From NCBI GenBank assembly GCA_003696125.1, contig RFHZ01000590.1:1-6166 (forward strand): a stretch of 6,166 nucleotides of DNA, given 5' to 3'. Made by a program: the position numbers and the translations under genes. Under the pieces are notes generated by a model that was not told where the DNA came from, searched no databases, and worked only from the letters and a program-made list of their open reading frames with translations. Shown piece after piece: positions 1 to 4,202 of this stretch; position 1 is the stretch's first letter; the number at the start of each line of letters is the position of its first letter. Source of the stretch: Nitrospinota bacterium. GTDB taxonomy: Bacteria; Tectomicrobia; Entotheonellia; J063.

Positions 1-177
1 CTCCCTTCTCTGTCCCCAAGGAAGTGGCACCTGTTACCTCTCCGCATCAGGGACCATCGGAAGGGAAATCTACTACCGATAAGCGATCTTGTGTCTCACT
101 GGTATCTTCGAGAAGCTGATGTCTGGACCAACTGGGAGGGATTATTGGAGCAGGCCCGCCACCTGCGAGAGGCGTAG
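1..177 (+). CDS. Unrecognised ORF, C-terminal fragment cut by window edge
   Basis: Frame 1 is open from the first base to a TAG at 175-177, giving 58 residues with no start inside the window. The second half reads like a real soluble, helix-forming C-terminus rich in Trp, Leu, Glu and Arg (a WYLREADVW segment, then WEGLLEQARHLREA before the stop). The first 20 residues are basic and proline-rich and less convincing. I recognise no family. It is the only credible plus-strand reading in the window and runs toward the stem-loop cluster at 185-343. The other two plus frames are interrupted at about 80 and 118. It could be the tail of a mobilisation or other accessory gene upstream of the window, or chance; the sequence does not decide. 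Confidence 0.35.
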   Translation, partial: LPSLSPRKWHLLPLRIRDHRKGNLLPISDLVSHWYLREADVWTNWEGLLEQARHLREA

Positions 178-184
178 CAGGGCC

Positions 185-343
185 GCCAGGGAACCTGGCA
201 AGGGCTAGATATCGTTACCATCATTGCCGAAAGCCGTACATGCCGTACGGAGCACCTCACTCATGCCCTGGGTCGTCGCTGACCCGCGTAGCTCGCGATA
301 AGCGAGAAAGAATCCCCGCCCGTTAGGGCTGGGAGAACGTCAA
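185..343 (+). ncRNA. Candidate omega-RNA-like structured RNA at an IS605-type right end
   Basis: Five stem-loops follow one another on the plus strand. GCCAGG/CCTGGC with loop GAA is at 185-199. CCGTAC/GTACGG is at 234-250, GGGTC/GACCC at 270-285 and CTCGC/GCGAG at 292-306. The last, at 314-333, is a 7-pair stem with one mismatch around the loop GTTA. The array ends at TCAA (340-343). Serial hairpins finishing exactly at an IS200/IS605-type right end are the known layout of TnpB guide (omega) RNAs, in which the bases just past the element act as guide. No tnpB is visible upstream, so this would be an orphan or decayed copy. Expression is not shown. An IscB-type HEARO RNA or simply subterminal transposon structure are alternatives. 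Confidence 0.4.
292..343 (+). mobile_element. Remnant right end of an IS200/IS605-family element
   Basis: The stretch holds a GC-rich subterminal hairpin preceded by AAGAAT and followed after a short A-rich gap by GTCAA. This resembles right ends of IS605/IS1341-group elements, which lack terminal inverted repeats, carry a hairpin near the cleavage site, and often end in TCAA. Frame 3 also reads DKRERIPAR then stop through the hairpin, like the low-complexity tails annotated at the ends of tnpB genes. No transposase (tnpA or tnpB) and no matching left end is visible. If the call is right, the element boundary is at 343/344 and 344 onward is flanking target DNA. The family call rests on motif memory, not on a search. 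Confidence 0.45.
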
Positions 344-840
344 AGTTTCTACCCTTGTCCTGGCCGAAATGCTGCGTGGGGAATTCCGGGTAGGGGACAG
401 GCGGCCGTAGCGGACGGTCCACACGTAAGTGCTCTTTGTGCGGACCCTGTGGTCTGACGAGGCCCCGCAGTAGCAGACGACCCTTGCAAGTCCCTCCCTC
501 TGGTCTGTACTTTGTGACCAGATGGTGCATAGAACGGCAAGGTGGGAGAGAGCACACGATCACCGGGGAATCACGCAGTGCTGTGGCCTGGAGCGAACCC
601 AGGTCAAGACAGGGCAGACACAAAAGAGGTATCTGCCGGATTTTGTGCTCGTGGTGGTCAGGTGCAGTATCCGTACTGTAACTGAAGCAAGCGTTGGCAG
701 CATTCATAGAGGATCTCTGACTTCGGCAGAGACACTCCGGCGCCATGTTGAGGGTCAGGGGGGGGCACTAAATGCTGTGGAGAAAAGCCTGGAAGCCATG
801 TGGCGTGATGTTCCTTACCGTCCCTCTTTTGTTCGCTTGT
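344..840. other. Gene-poor stretch, no supported coding region
   Basis: About 500 bp between the IS-like right end and the partition operon. Open frames exist on both strands, but their products are rich in Cys, His, Pro and Arg, lack recognisable motifs or good ribosome binding sites, and contradict each other. Visible structures are a perfect 7-bp inverted repeat TCTGGTC/GACCAGA (499-522), a hairpin with a C(UUCG)G tetraloop (714-732), and a run of eight G (758-765). No U-rich terminator is obvious after the par operon, whose transcription enters this region from the right. It may be decayed accessory DNA. Confidence 0.5.
714..732. other. Hairpin with UUCG tetraloop
   Basis: TCTCTG and CAGAGA form a 6-bp perfect stem enclosing a bulged A and a C-TTCG-G tetraloop, an unusually stable RNA fold when transcribed on the plus strand. 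No T-tract follows on either strand, so it is not a canonical Rho-independent terminator. It lies about 110 bp beyond the end of the last par gene and could act as a 3' processing or stability element for a transcript in either direction. Confidence 0.4.
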
Positions 841-1368
841 TCAGGATGGCCCCTTGGTAGCGTTATCACGAAGTTTCGCTTTGATCCGTCGAAGGAGTTC
901 CGCCTCGTCAGGAATATTCCTGAGGTCGATATCGAGGTCTTTTAGGGCATCAATAGCGACACGCAGGATGGTATTCTTGGTGATCCGCTCCCTACGGTGG
1001 TGGCGGTCACGATGCGTCATGATGGTCCGGACCAGTTTTTCAAGGAAGAACAACTGATCCTCACGGAGCCGTACCGAGAGTTGTATCTCAAAAGTTTGGA
1101 ACTTTGGGACTTTCGAAGTTTCAACCTTTGAAAGTTGTGTAGTCCGCAAGGTCTGGGCAGCGGGACTGCCTTTCTTCTGCAGTGCTGGACTGTCATGGTG
1201 CTGTACTTCAGAACTTTCTAAGTCTGAAACTTCAGAAGTTCCTGACGCACCTGGTTGCGTAGGTGACGAACGCCGGCGGCGTTTGGGGGGAGAAGCGGAC
1301 GGCGTTGCGTGGCGGGTGTCTGTAATCCAGCGTAACGGGTTATCGCCTAATCCGGTTTTTTTCGCCAT
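841..1368 (-). CDS. Ribbon-helix-helix partition adaptor (ParB-like role)
   Basis: A predicted 175-aa centromere-binding partner of the ParA upstream. Residues 4-15 (KTGLGDNPLRWI) resemble the short basic GLG peptide at ParB N-termini that contacts ParA and stimulates its ATPase. Residues 20-90 are a low-complexity linker with an Arg/Lys patch (KRRRRSS, 29-35) and four repeats of an S-E/K-V motif. Residues 92-146 fit a ribbon-helix-helix fold: strand FEIQLSVRL, helix A to about 117, a charged His/Arg turn, then helix B ITKNTILRVAIDALKDL. The C-terminal tail is helical and basic. The ATG at 1368 has AAGAGG nine bases upstream. An in-frame TTG at 1374 lies too close to that site. The gene overlaps the parA end by 29 nt, so it is coupled to it. 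RHH is inferred from pattern; a divergent fold is possible. Confidence 0.75.
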   Translation of the reverse strand: MAKKTGLGDNPLRWITDTRHATPSASPPKRRRRSSPTQPGASGTSEVSDLESSEVQHHDSPALQKKGSPAAQTLRTTQLSKVETSKVPKFQTFEIQLSVRLREDQLFFLEKLVRTIMTHRDRHHRRERITKNTILRVAIDALKDLDIDLRNIPDEAELLRRIKAKLRDNATKGPS

Positions 1369-2119
1369 GCGCAAGTACCTCTTGGGCTAAGAGTTGGTAA
1401 TCCTGGCTGCCAGGAGAGGACGGGGCATAGAGGGTAATCGGTTGCCCGTAACTGGGTGCTTCGGCCAACCGCACATTCTCGCGAATCTTCACCTGGAAGA
1501 CTTTCCCCCGAAAATACTCTTCGACCTTCTCTGCCACATCCTTACAGATATTCTTGCGGCGATCGAACATGGTCAGGATGATACCGGTAATTTTGAGTCG
1601 GGGATTGAGCCGGTGCTTGACGATCTCGATGGTATGGAGGAGTTTACTCATCCCTTCCAGGGCGAAAAACTCGGTCTGAATGGGGATAAAGACTTCCTGG
1701 GCGGCATTGAGGGCGTTTACGGTCAGGAGGCCCAAAGAAGGAGGACAGTCCAGAAAGATAAAGTCATAGTTCCGCCTGACTCCTTTGAGCACCTCTTTCA
1801 GGATGTTTTCCCGTCCGACCATATTCACCAGTTCGATCTCAGCCCCAGAGAGATCAATGTGGGACGGTAAGAGATCCAGTCCATCGACCAGAGTGGGGAG
1901 AATGGTCTGTTCCGCTGGCTGCTCGTTCGTCAACACGTCATATAACGTGGTCGACAGGTCGCTGGGACGCACCCCAAGGTGGATCGTGGCGTGCGCCTGG
2001 GGATCGACATCGATGAGTAGCACCTTTTGACCGAGCTGTGCCAACGCTGCACCCAAGTTCACGGCCGTCGTCGTCTTGCCCGAGCCTCCTTTTTGATTGA
2101 GAATAGCAATAATCCTCAT
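1340..2119 (-). CDS. parA: ParA/Soj-type plasmid partition ATPase
   Basis: A 259-aa cytoplasmic ATPase that binds non-specific DNA in the ATP state and moves plasmids by repeated adaptor-stimulated release. The deviant Walker A box KGGSGKTT is at residues 10-17, including the signature lysine (K10) and the P-loop lysine (K15). A-prime LIDVDPQ has D37 and D39, Walker B FLDCPPS has D124, and the late LAEAPSYGQP motif is at 218-227. Length and motifs match chromosomal Soj-like ParAs, with no N-terminal HTH extension. The frame is open to 2206, but MRIIAILNQKGG starting at 2119 is the family N-terminus. That start overlaps the stop of the upstream HTH gene as ATGA and has no close ribosome binding site, so translation is probably coupled. 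Unlike usual Soj partners, the downstream gene is not a full ParB. Confidence 0.95.
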   Translation of the reverse strand: MRIIAILNQKGGSGKTTTAVNLGAALAQLGQKVLLIDVDPQAHATIHLGVRPSDLSTTLYDVLTNEQPAEQTILPTLVDGLDLLPSHIDLSGAEIELVNMVGRENILKEVLKGVRRNYDFIFLDCPPSLGLLTVNALNAAQEVFIPIQTEFFALEGMSKLLHTIEIVKHRLNPRLKITGIILTMFDRRKNICKDVAEKVEEYFRGKVFQVKIRENVRLAEAPSYGQPITLYAPSSPGSQDYQLLAQEVLAHGEKNRIRR

Positions 2120-2361
2120 GATCGCCGTCGTGATGACCTCGTCACCGAAGGGGTACCAGTGCCTGAGCCCTGCCGCCCTCCGGTATCCAGGCGTTCTTCT
2201 AACCACTGATCGACATGCGCTTTCTTAAAGCGGAAATGCCCGCGAATACGGATGGCCGGCAACCCTTCCTCTTTGATCAGCTTATAGATTGTCCGCGGTG
2301 TATACCCCAGGTAGGCAGCCACCTCTCGCGCATCCATGATCTCTTTCCCTTCGTGGGGCAT
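2116..2361 (-). CDS. Small excisionase/MerR-like helix-turn-helix DNA-binding protein
   Basis: An 81-aa protein with an HTH_17 (excisionase-type winged helix) domain. Helix AREVAAYLG spans residues 11-19 and recognition helix TPRTIYKLIKEEGL spans 21-34. The wing/strand IRIRGHFRFKK (37-47) is followed by HVDQWLEERL. The C-terminal 22 residues are Gly/Ser/Thr/Arg-rich and probably disordered, able to touch DNA. It is first in the partition operon and its TGA overlaps the parA ATG, so it is likely the operon's autoregulator or a centromere-associated factor rather than a phage excisionase; no integrase is present. GAGGA at 2372-2376 sits 10 nt before the ATG at 2361 and 4 nt before a GTG at 2367; the ATG is preferred but not certain. 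Confidence 0.85.
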   Translation of the reverse strand: MPHEGKEIMDAREVAAYLGYTPRTIYKLIKEEGLPAIRIRGHFRFKKAHVDQWLEERLDTGGRQGSGTGTPSVTRSSRRRS

Positions 2362-2415
2362 CGTCACACAATCCTCGTTATGGCAGGTAGAACCATCATT
2401 ACAGATTGGGCACTT

Positions 2416-2424
2416 TTATCCACA
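2416..2424 (+). promoter_or_regulatory. Perfect consensus DnaA box
   Basis: TTATCCACA is an exact match to the strong consensus DnaA box. It sits in the leader of the partition operon, about 40 nt downstream of the predicted transcription start and about 55 bp before the HTH gene start. It is about 3.6 kb from the iterons. On a circular plasmid the distance the other way round cannot be judged. It might be part of a second origin element, a DnaA-dependent control point for par expression, or coincidence (an exact 9-mer has roughly a 5% chance per window counting both strands). Confidence 0.6.
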
Positions 2425-2437
2425 GATGACGATGATG

Positions 2438-2454
2438 CCCGATTTCTCTTCGGG
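2438..2454 (-). other. Hairpin in the par operon leader
   Basis: CCCGA and TCGGG form a perfect 5-bp stem with a 7-nt loop in the predicted untranslated leader, immediately behind the predicted transcription start. Adding GATC/GATGC flanks lengthens the stem with one bulge. It could stabilise the 5' end of the mRNA. No T-run follows, so it is not a terminator. Confidence 0.3.
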
Positions 2455-2466
2455 ATCTTTGACCGC

Positions 2467-2495
2467 ATTATACTCGATTGCAGAGGAAAAATGAA
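2467..2495 (-). promoter_or_regulatory. Candidate promoter of the partition operon
   Basis: On the minus strand TATAAT (2472-2467) is a perfect -10 hexamer. Seventeen bases upstream, TTCATT (2495-2490) is a weak -35 in an A/T-rich tract. The predicted start is near 2460, giving an untranslated leader of about 100 nt to the HTH gene. The weak -35 and the inverted repeat just upstream (2508-2537) suggest that a bound protein modulates it. It is the best minus-strand promoter seen between the oxidoreductase and par genes. Confidence 0.5.
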
Positions 2496-2507
2496 GAAAA
2501 AAATGTT

Positions 2508-2537
2508 GACATCATGTATGTTCTGTGTCATGACGTC
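2508..2537. promoter_or_regulatory. Imperfect inverted repeat upstream of the par promoter
   Basis: GACATCATG and CATGACGTC are inverted copies matching at 8 of 9 positions, separated by 12 bp, with centres about two helical turns apart. The site lies just upstream of the predicted promoter of the partition operon. This is where type I partition loci often carry operator or centromere sites. Candidate ligands are the RHH adaptor or the HTH protein. TTGACA within it (2506-2511, plus strand) has no convincing -10 partner. Confidence 0.35.
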
Positions 2538-2636
2538 TCTACAGCGGCAACACCACCATGCGTCGAGCATGCACGCGCATTGCCCAGAGGATAGGGGAAA
2601 CGAGAACCGGTCGAGGGTTACAAGCAGCTTACCTCG

Positions 2637-2762
2637 CTAGAGCATTTGCCATGGCTGGCGTTCGAAGAGGGAAGATGTCTTCCTTCCTGATTCTCTGCTC
2701 TTCGGAGTCCCTACAGTGACGATAAAGCCGATGGCTTTGGCGTGATCCACCTGGTAGCGCAT
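2637..2762 (-). CDS. Possible 41-residue small protein or gene remnant
   Basis: An ATG at 2762 opens a frame of 41 codons to a TAG at 2637-2639. The product begins MRYQVDHAKAIGFIVTVGTP, with a Val/Ile-rich strand-like segment, and ends with a basic Ser/Arg stretch. The amino-acid mix looks protein-like, but there is no good ribosome binding site, only TATGGA. The start sits inside an inverted repeat right behind the oxidoreductase gene. I recognise no family. It may be a real small gene at the end of that transcript, a fragment of a broken gene, or chance. Confidence 0.25.
   Translation of the reverse strand: MRYQVDHAKAIGFIVTVGTPKSRESGRKTSSLFERQPWQML
2663..2704. other. Nested inverted repeats in the spacer
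   Basis: An outer 7-bp perfect pair CGAAGAG (2663-2669) / CTCTTCG (2698-2704) encloses a perfect palindrome GGAAGA-TG-TCTTCC (2670-2683). The two together can fold into a branched or extended hairpin in RNA of either strand. No T-run follows. With 2724-2738 and 2753-2776 it makes this spacer unusually hairpin-dense. Confidence 0.4.
2724..2738 (-). terminator. Weak terminator-like hairpin behind the oxidoreductase gene
   Basis: AAAGCC and GGCTTT form a perfect 6-bp stem with a 3-nt loop about 45 nt beyond the oxidoreductase stop codon. On the minus-strand transcript it ends in UUUAU, a short U-rich tail. It is the nearest thing to an intrinsic terminator for that gene, though weak in both stem and tail. 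The 2753-2776 hairpin immediately before it may cooperate. Confidence 0.3.
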
Positions 2763-2776
2763 TCCATATCGCTACC
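2753..2776. other. Perfect 7-bp inverted repeat after the oxidoreductase stop
   Basis: GGTAGCG and CGCTACC are separated by 10 bp and lie 3 bp beyond the stop codon of the oxidoreductase gene. On the transcript this is a stable hairpin with no U-run. It probably protects the 3' end of the mRNA or forms the first of two tandem stems that halt transcription. Confidence 0.4.
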
Positions 2777-2779
2777 GAC

Positions 2780-3802
2780 TTACGGGCGAAAATGCGGCAT
2801 GATCTCTTCGGCAAAACGATCGAGTTGCTCCAAGTCGTGGACAAGCGGGTGCAGGAGCAGGTAGCGAATCCCCGCGTCCACGCGAGCAGCAATCCGGGGA
2901 AGAAGCTGGTCAGGGGTACCCAAGAGGTAGAGCGCCTCAGCGTCAGCAAGCGCCAGGGGTGTGTAGCGGGCAACGACCTCGGCAGCCCGACGTCGGTCGC
3001 GATCCTGGGCAGAGACGATGTAGAGATGATCTTGATGGGCCCGCGTGATCGTCATCGGATCTCTCCCATAAGATTCGGCATAGGCGCAAATCTGCTCCCA
3101 GTCTCGCCGAATCAAAGACGTGTCCTGGCGATAAATGGCCCGGTAGCTGGTACAGAGGCCATTCCCCAGGCGTGCTATCCGCCGGAGCACTGCCTGGGGG
3201 GACCAGCCACGACCGGTGATATGCGTTGCCTGCTGTGGATGCCAGGTCCCTCCACCGATCCAGATAGGGGGATGAGGTGACTGGAAGGGTTTCGGTTCAA
3301 GAGAGAGATCGGTACAGTGAAAGTGGGCACCCTGGTAGGTCACCCGGTCCTCTGTCCAGAGTCGTTTCATAAGTTCAAGCGCCTCATCACACCGCCTTCC
3401 CCGAGTTTGTAAAGGGACTTGACAGGCCTCAAACTCTTGAGGATGCCAGCCACTGGCCACTCCGAAAATTACCCGGCCCTGGGAAAGCACGTCGAGCGTA
3501 GCCACGGTTTTTGCGGTAAGCACCGGATGGCGGAGTGGTAACACCAGGATACCGGTGCCAAGAGCGATGCACTGGGTGTGGGCAAGGACGGCACTGAGGA
3601 CGGTGAACGGTTCATACCAGGTGACGCGATAGGAAGGGGCAGCCCGGATCAAGTGATCAATGACCCATACGGAATCGAAGCCGACCGCTTCGGCATGTTG
3701 GGCATAGGCACAGAGGTGCTGGAGAGAGGGCTGGTCTCTAGAGGTGGAAAAGAAACTGGGAAGATAGATACCAAAACGTACAGAGGCTGACGAGGTGTGC
3801 AT
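2780..3802 (-). CDS. Luciferase-like monooxygenase (LLM-class F420/flavin oxidoreductase)
   Basis: A 340-aa cytoplasmic TIM-barrel enzyme using F420 or FMN. The N-terminal strand RFGIYLPSF (9-17) leads to AEAVGFDSVWVIDHL (37-51). The barrel core LGTGILVLPLRHPVLTAKTVATLD is at 81-104, SQGRVIFGVASGWHPQEFEA at 107-126, and RLWTEDRVTYQGAHF at 147-161. PPIWIGGG closes that part of the fold at 178-185. These match the luciferase-like family, most like the F420-dependent subgroup that has G-W-x-x-x-E-F. The substrate cannot be read. After GGG, where relatives often have SPAALRRAARLGDG, residues 186-218 are divergent, so specificity may be unusual. Length is normal and the gene is intact. Start 3802 has AAGGAGG five bases upstream; an in-frame extension to 3892 has no support. 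It stands alone as apparent cargo between replication and partition genes, behind a structured leader. Confidence 0.9.
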   Translation of the reverse strand: MHTSSASVRFGIYLPSFFSTSRDQPSLQHLCAYAQHAEAVGFDSVWVIDHLIRAAPSYRVTWYEPFTVLSAVLAHTQCIALGTGILVLPLRHPVLTAKTVATLDVLSQGRVIFGVASGWHPQEFEACQVPLQTRGRRCDEALELMKRLWTEDRVTYQGAHFHCTDLSLEPKPFQSPHPPIWIGGGTWHPQQATHITGRGWSPQAVLRRIARLGNGLCTSYRAIYRQDTSLIRRDWEQICAYAESYGRDPMTITRAHQDHLYIVSAQDRDRRRAAEVVARYTPLALADAEALYLLGTPDQLLPRIAARVDAGIRYLLLHPLVHDLEQLDRFAEEIMPHFRP

Positions 3803-3807
3803 GTTTC

Positions 3808-3814
3808 CCTCCTT
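3808..3814 (-). promoter_or_regulatory. Strong ribosome binding site of the oxidoreductase gene
   Basis: AAGGAGG on the minus strand lies five bases before the ATG at 3802. It fixes that start over the longer open frame and lies about 20 bases downstream of the competing-stem leader. Confidence 0.85.
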
Positions 3815-3834
3815 TTCCTGCAGGGGGCCATAAA

Positions 3835-3876
3835 CAGCTCCCGTTGGTGTCAGCGGGAGCTCCCGTAATGGAGCTG
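3835..3876 (-). promoter_or_regulatory. Leader with three mutually exclusive RNA arms before the oxidoreductase gene
   Basis: Three related segments precede the ribosome binding site. Arm 1 (3876-3870) reads CAGCTCC, arm 2 (3865-3854) is the palindrome CGGGAGCTCCCG, and arm 3 (3843-3835) reads CGGGAGCTG on the minus strand. Arm 2 with arm 3 forms an 8-bp perfect stem, extendable to 11 with one wobble and a GTGT-equivalent 4-nt loop. Arm 1 can instead pair with arm 3 (7 bp) or arm 2 (6 bp). Competing stems are typical of leader-based control. No U-run follows arm 3, so effects on translation or RNA stability are likelier than termination. No known riboswitch is recognised. Confidence 0.4.
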
Positions 3877-3977
3877 GATTCCTCCGAAGCAAAAAAAACT
3901 GGCAATCCCTTCGAGTTTTCGACCCTGCCTAAGGGGATGAGGCCAGCTGAAGACATTCCCTCATCTCGTTCCCAATC

Positions 3978-4166
3978 TCACGGCCTGCGCTGGTAATGGT
4001 CGCTCCCCGCTCTTCGAAACGCCTCGCACTCTTTTTCCCAAACCCGATCCACTTTTTGGTACAGAGGATCAAGAGACACCTGGTCAACGGACGTGTGGGT
4101 GAACCTTCGGGACAGGCGAGAAGAGCCAACCGTTGCCAACAGGTGATCCTGTTCCCGTGACCTCTC
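3978..4166 (-). pseudogene. Possible remnant or small ORF downstream of the xre-like gene
   Basis: Sixty-two open codons run from after a TAG (4169-4167) to a TGA at 3980-3978, in the same frame as the xre-like gene, which stops at 4203. The later part, VDQVSLDPLYQKVDRVWEKE then CEAFRRAGSDHYQ, looks like an amphipathic protein segment with ordinary codons. There is no good ribosome binding site; possible starts are a TTG in the first third or a GTG at 4079. It may be a decayed C-terminal extension or neighbouring gene. The rest of the 3803-4202 interval shows only a run of eight A at 3891-3898 and the leader arms. A competing 102-codon minus frame over the same bases looks less natural. Confidence 0.25.
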
Positions 4167-4202
4167 CTATGGCTTGGCCAACCTCTCAGGCACTTCCCTC
4201 CC

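Noticed and set aside
225-260. Group II intron domain V
   Set aside because: The AAGCCGTAC/GTACGG hairpin superficially recalls intron 3' ends, but the conserved 34-nt domain V with its bulge is absent and no reverse transcriptase is nearby.
261-746. 161-codon minus-strand open frame
   Set aside because: Rich in Cys, His, Pro and Arg with no domain or ribosome binding site, and it runs antisense through the IS-like right end hairpins; probably chance in GC-rich DNA.
522-860. 112-codon plus-strand open frame
   Set aside because: No recognisable motif, no good ribosome binding site, overlaps the tail of the par adaptor gene antisense, and crosses the G8 tract.
1340-2206. Longer ParA reading from 2206
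   Set aside because: The extra 29 residues overlap the HTH gene in another frame and are not family-like; MRIIAILNQKGG is the expected N-terminus and fits the ATGA overlap.
2506-2534. Plus-strand sigma70 promoter from TTGACA at 2506
   Set aside because: At 17-bp spacing the -10 position reads CATGAC, and there is no plus-strand gene downstream.
2629-2973. 114-codon minus-strand frame overlapping the oxidoreductase end
   Set aside because: Most of it is the shadow of the oxidoreductase gene; the part beyond 2780 is better read in the 41-codon frame, if any.
3891-3950. Rho-independent terminator on the minus strand ending in eight T (A8 at 3891-3898)
   Set aside because: The preceding sequence offers only a 4-bp outer pair and a 4-bp AT-rich inner pair; no stable GC stem abuts the T-run.
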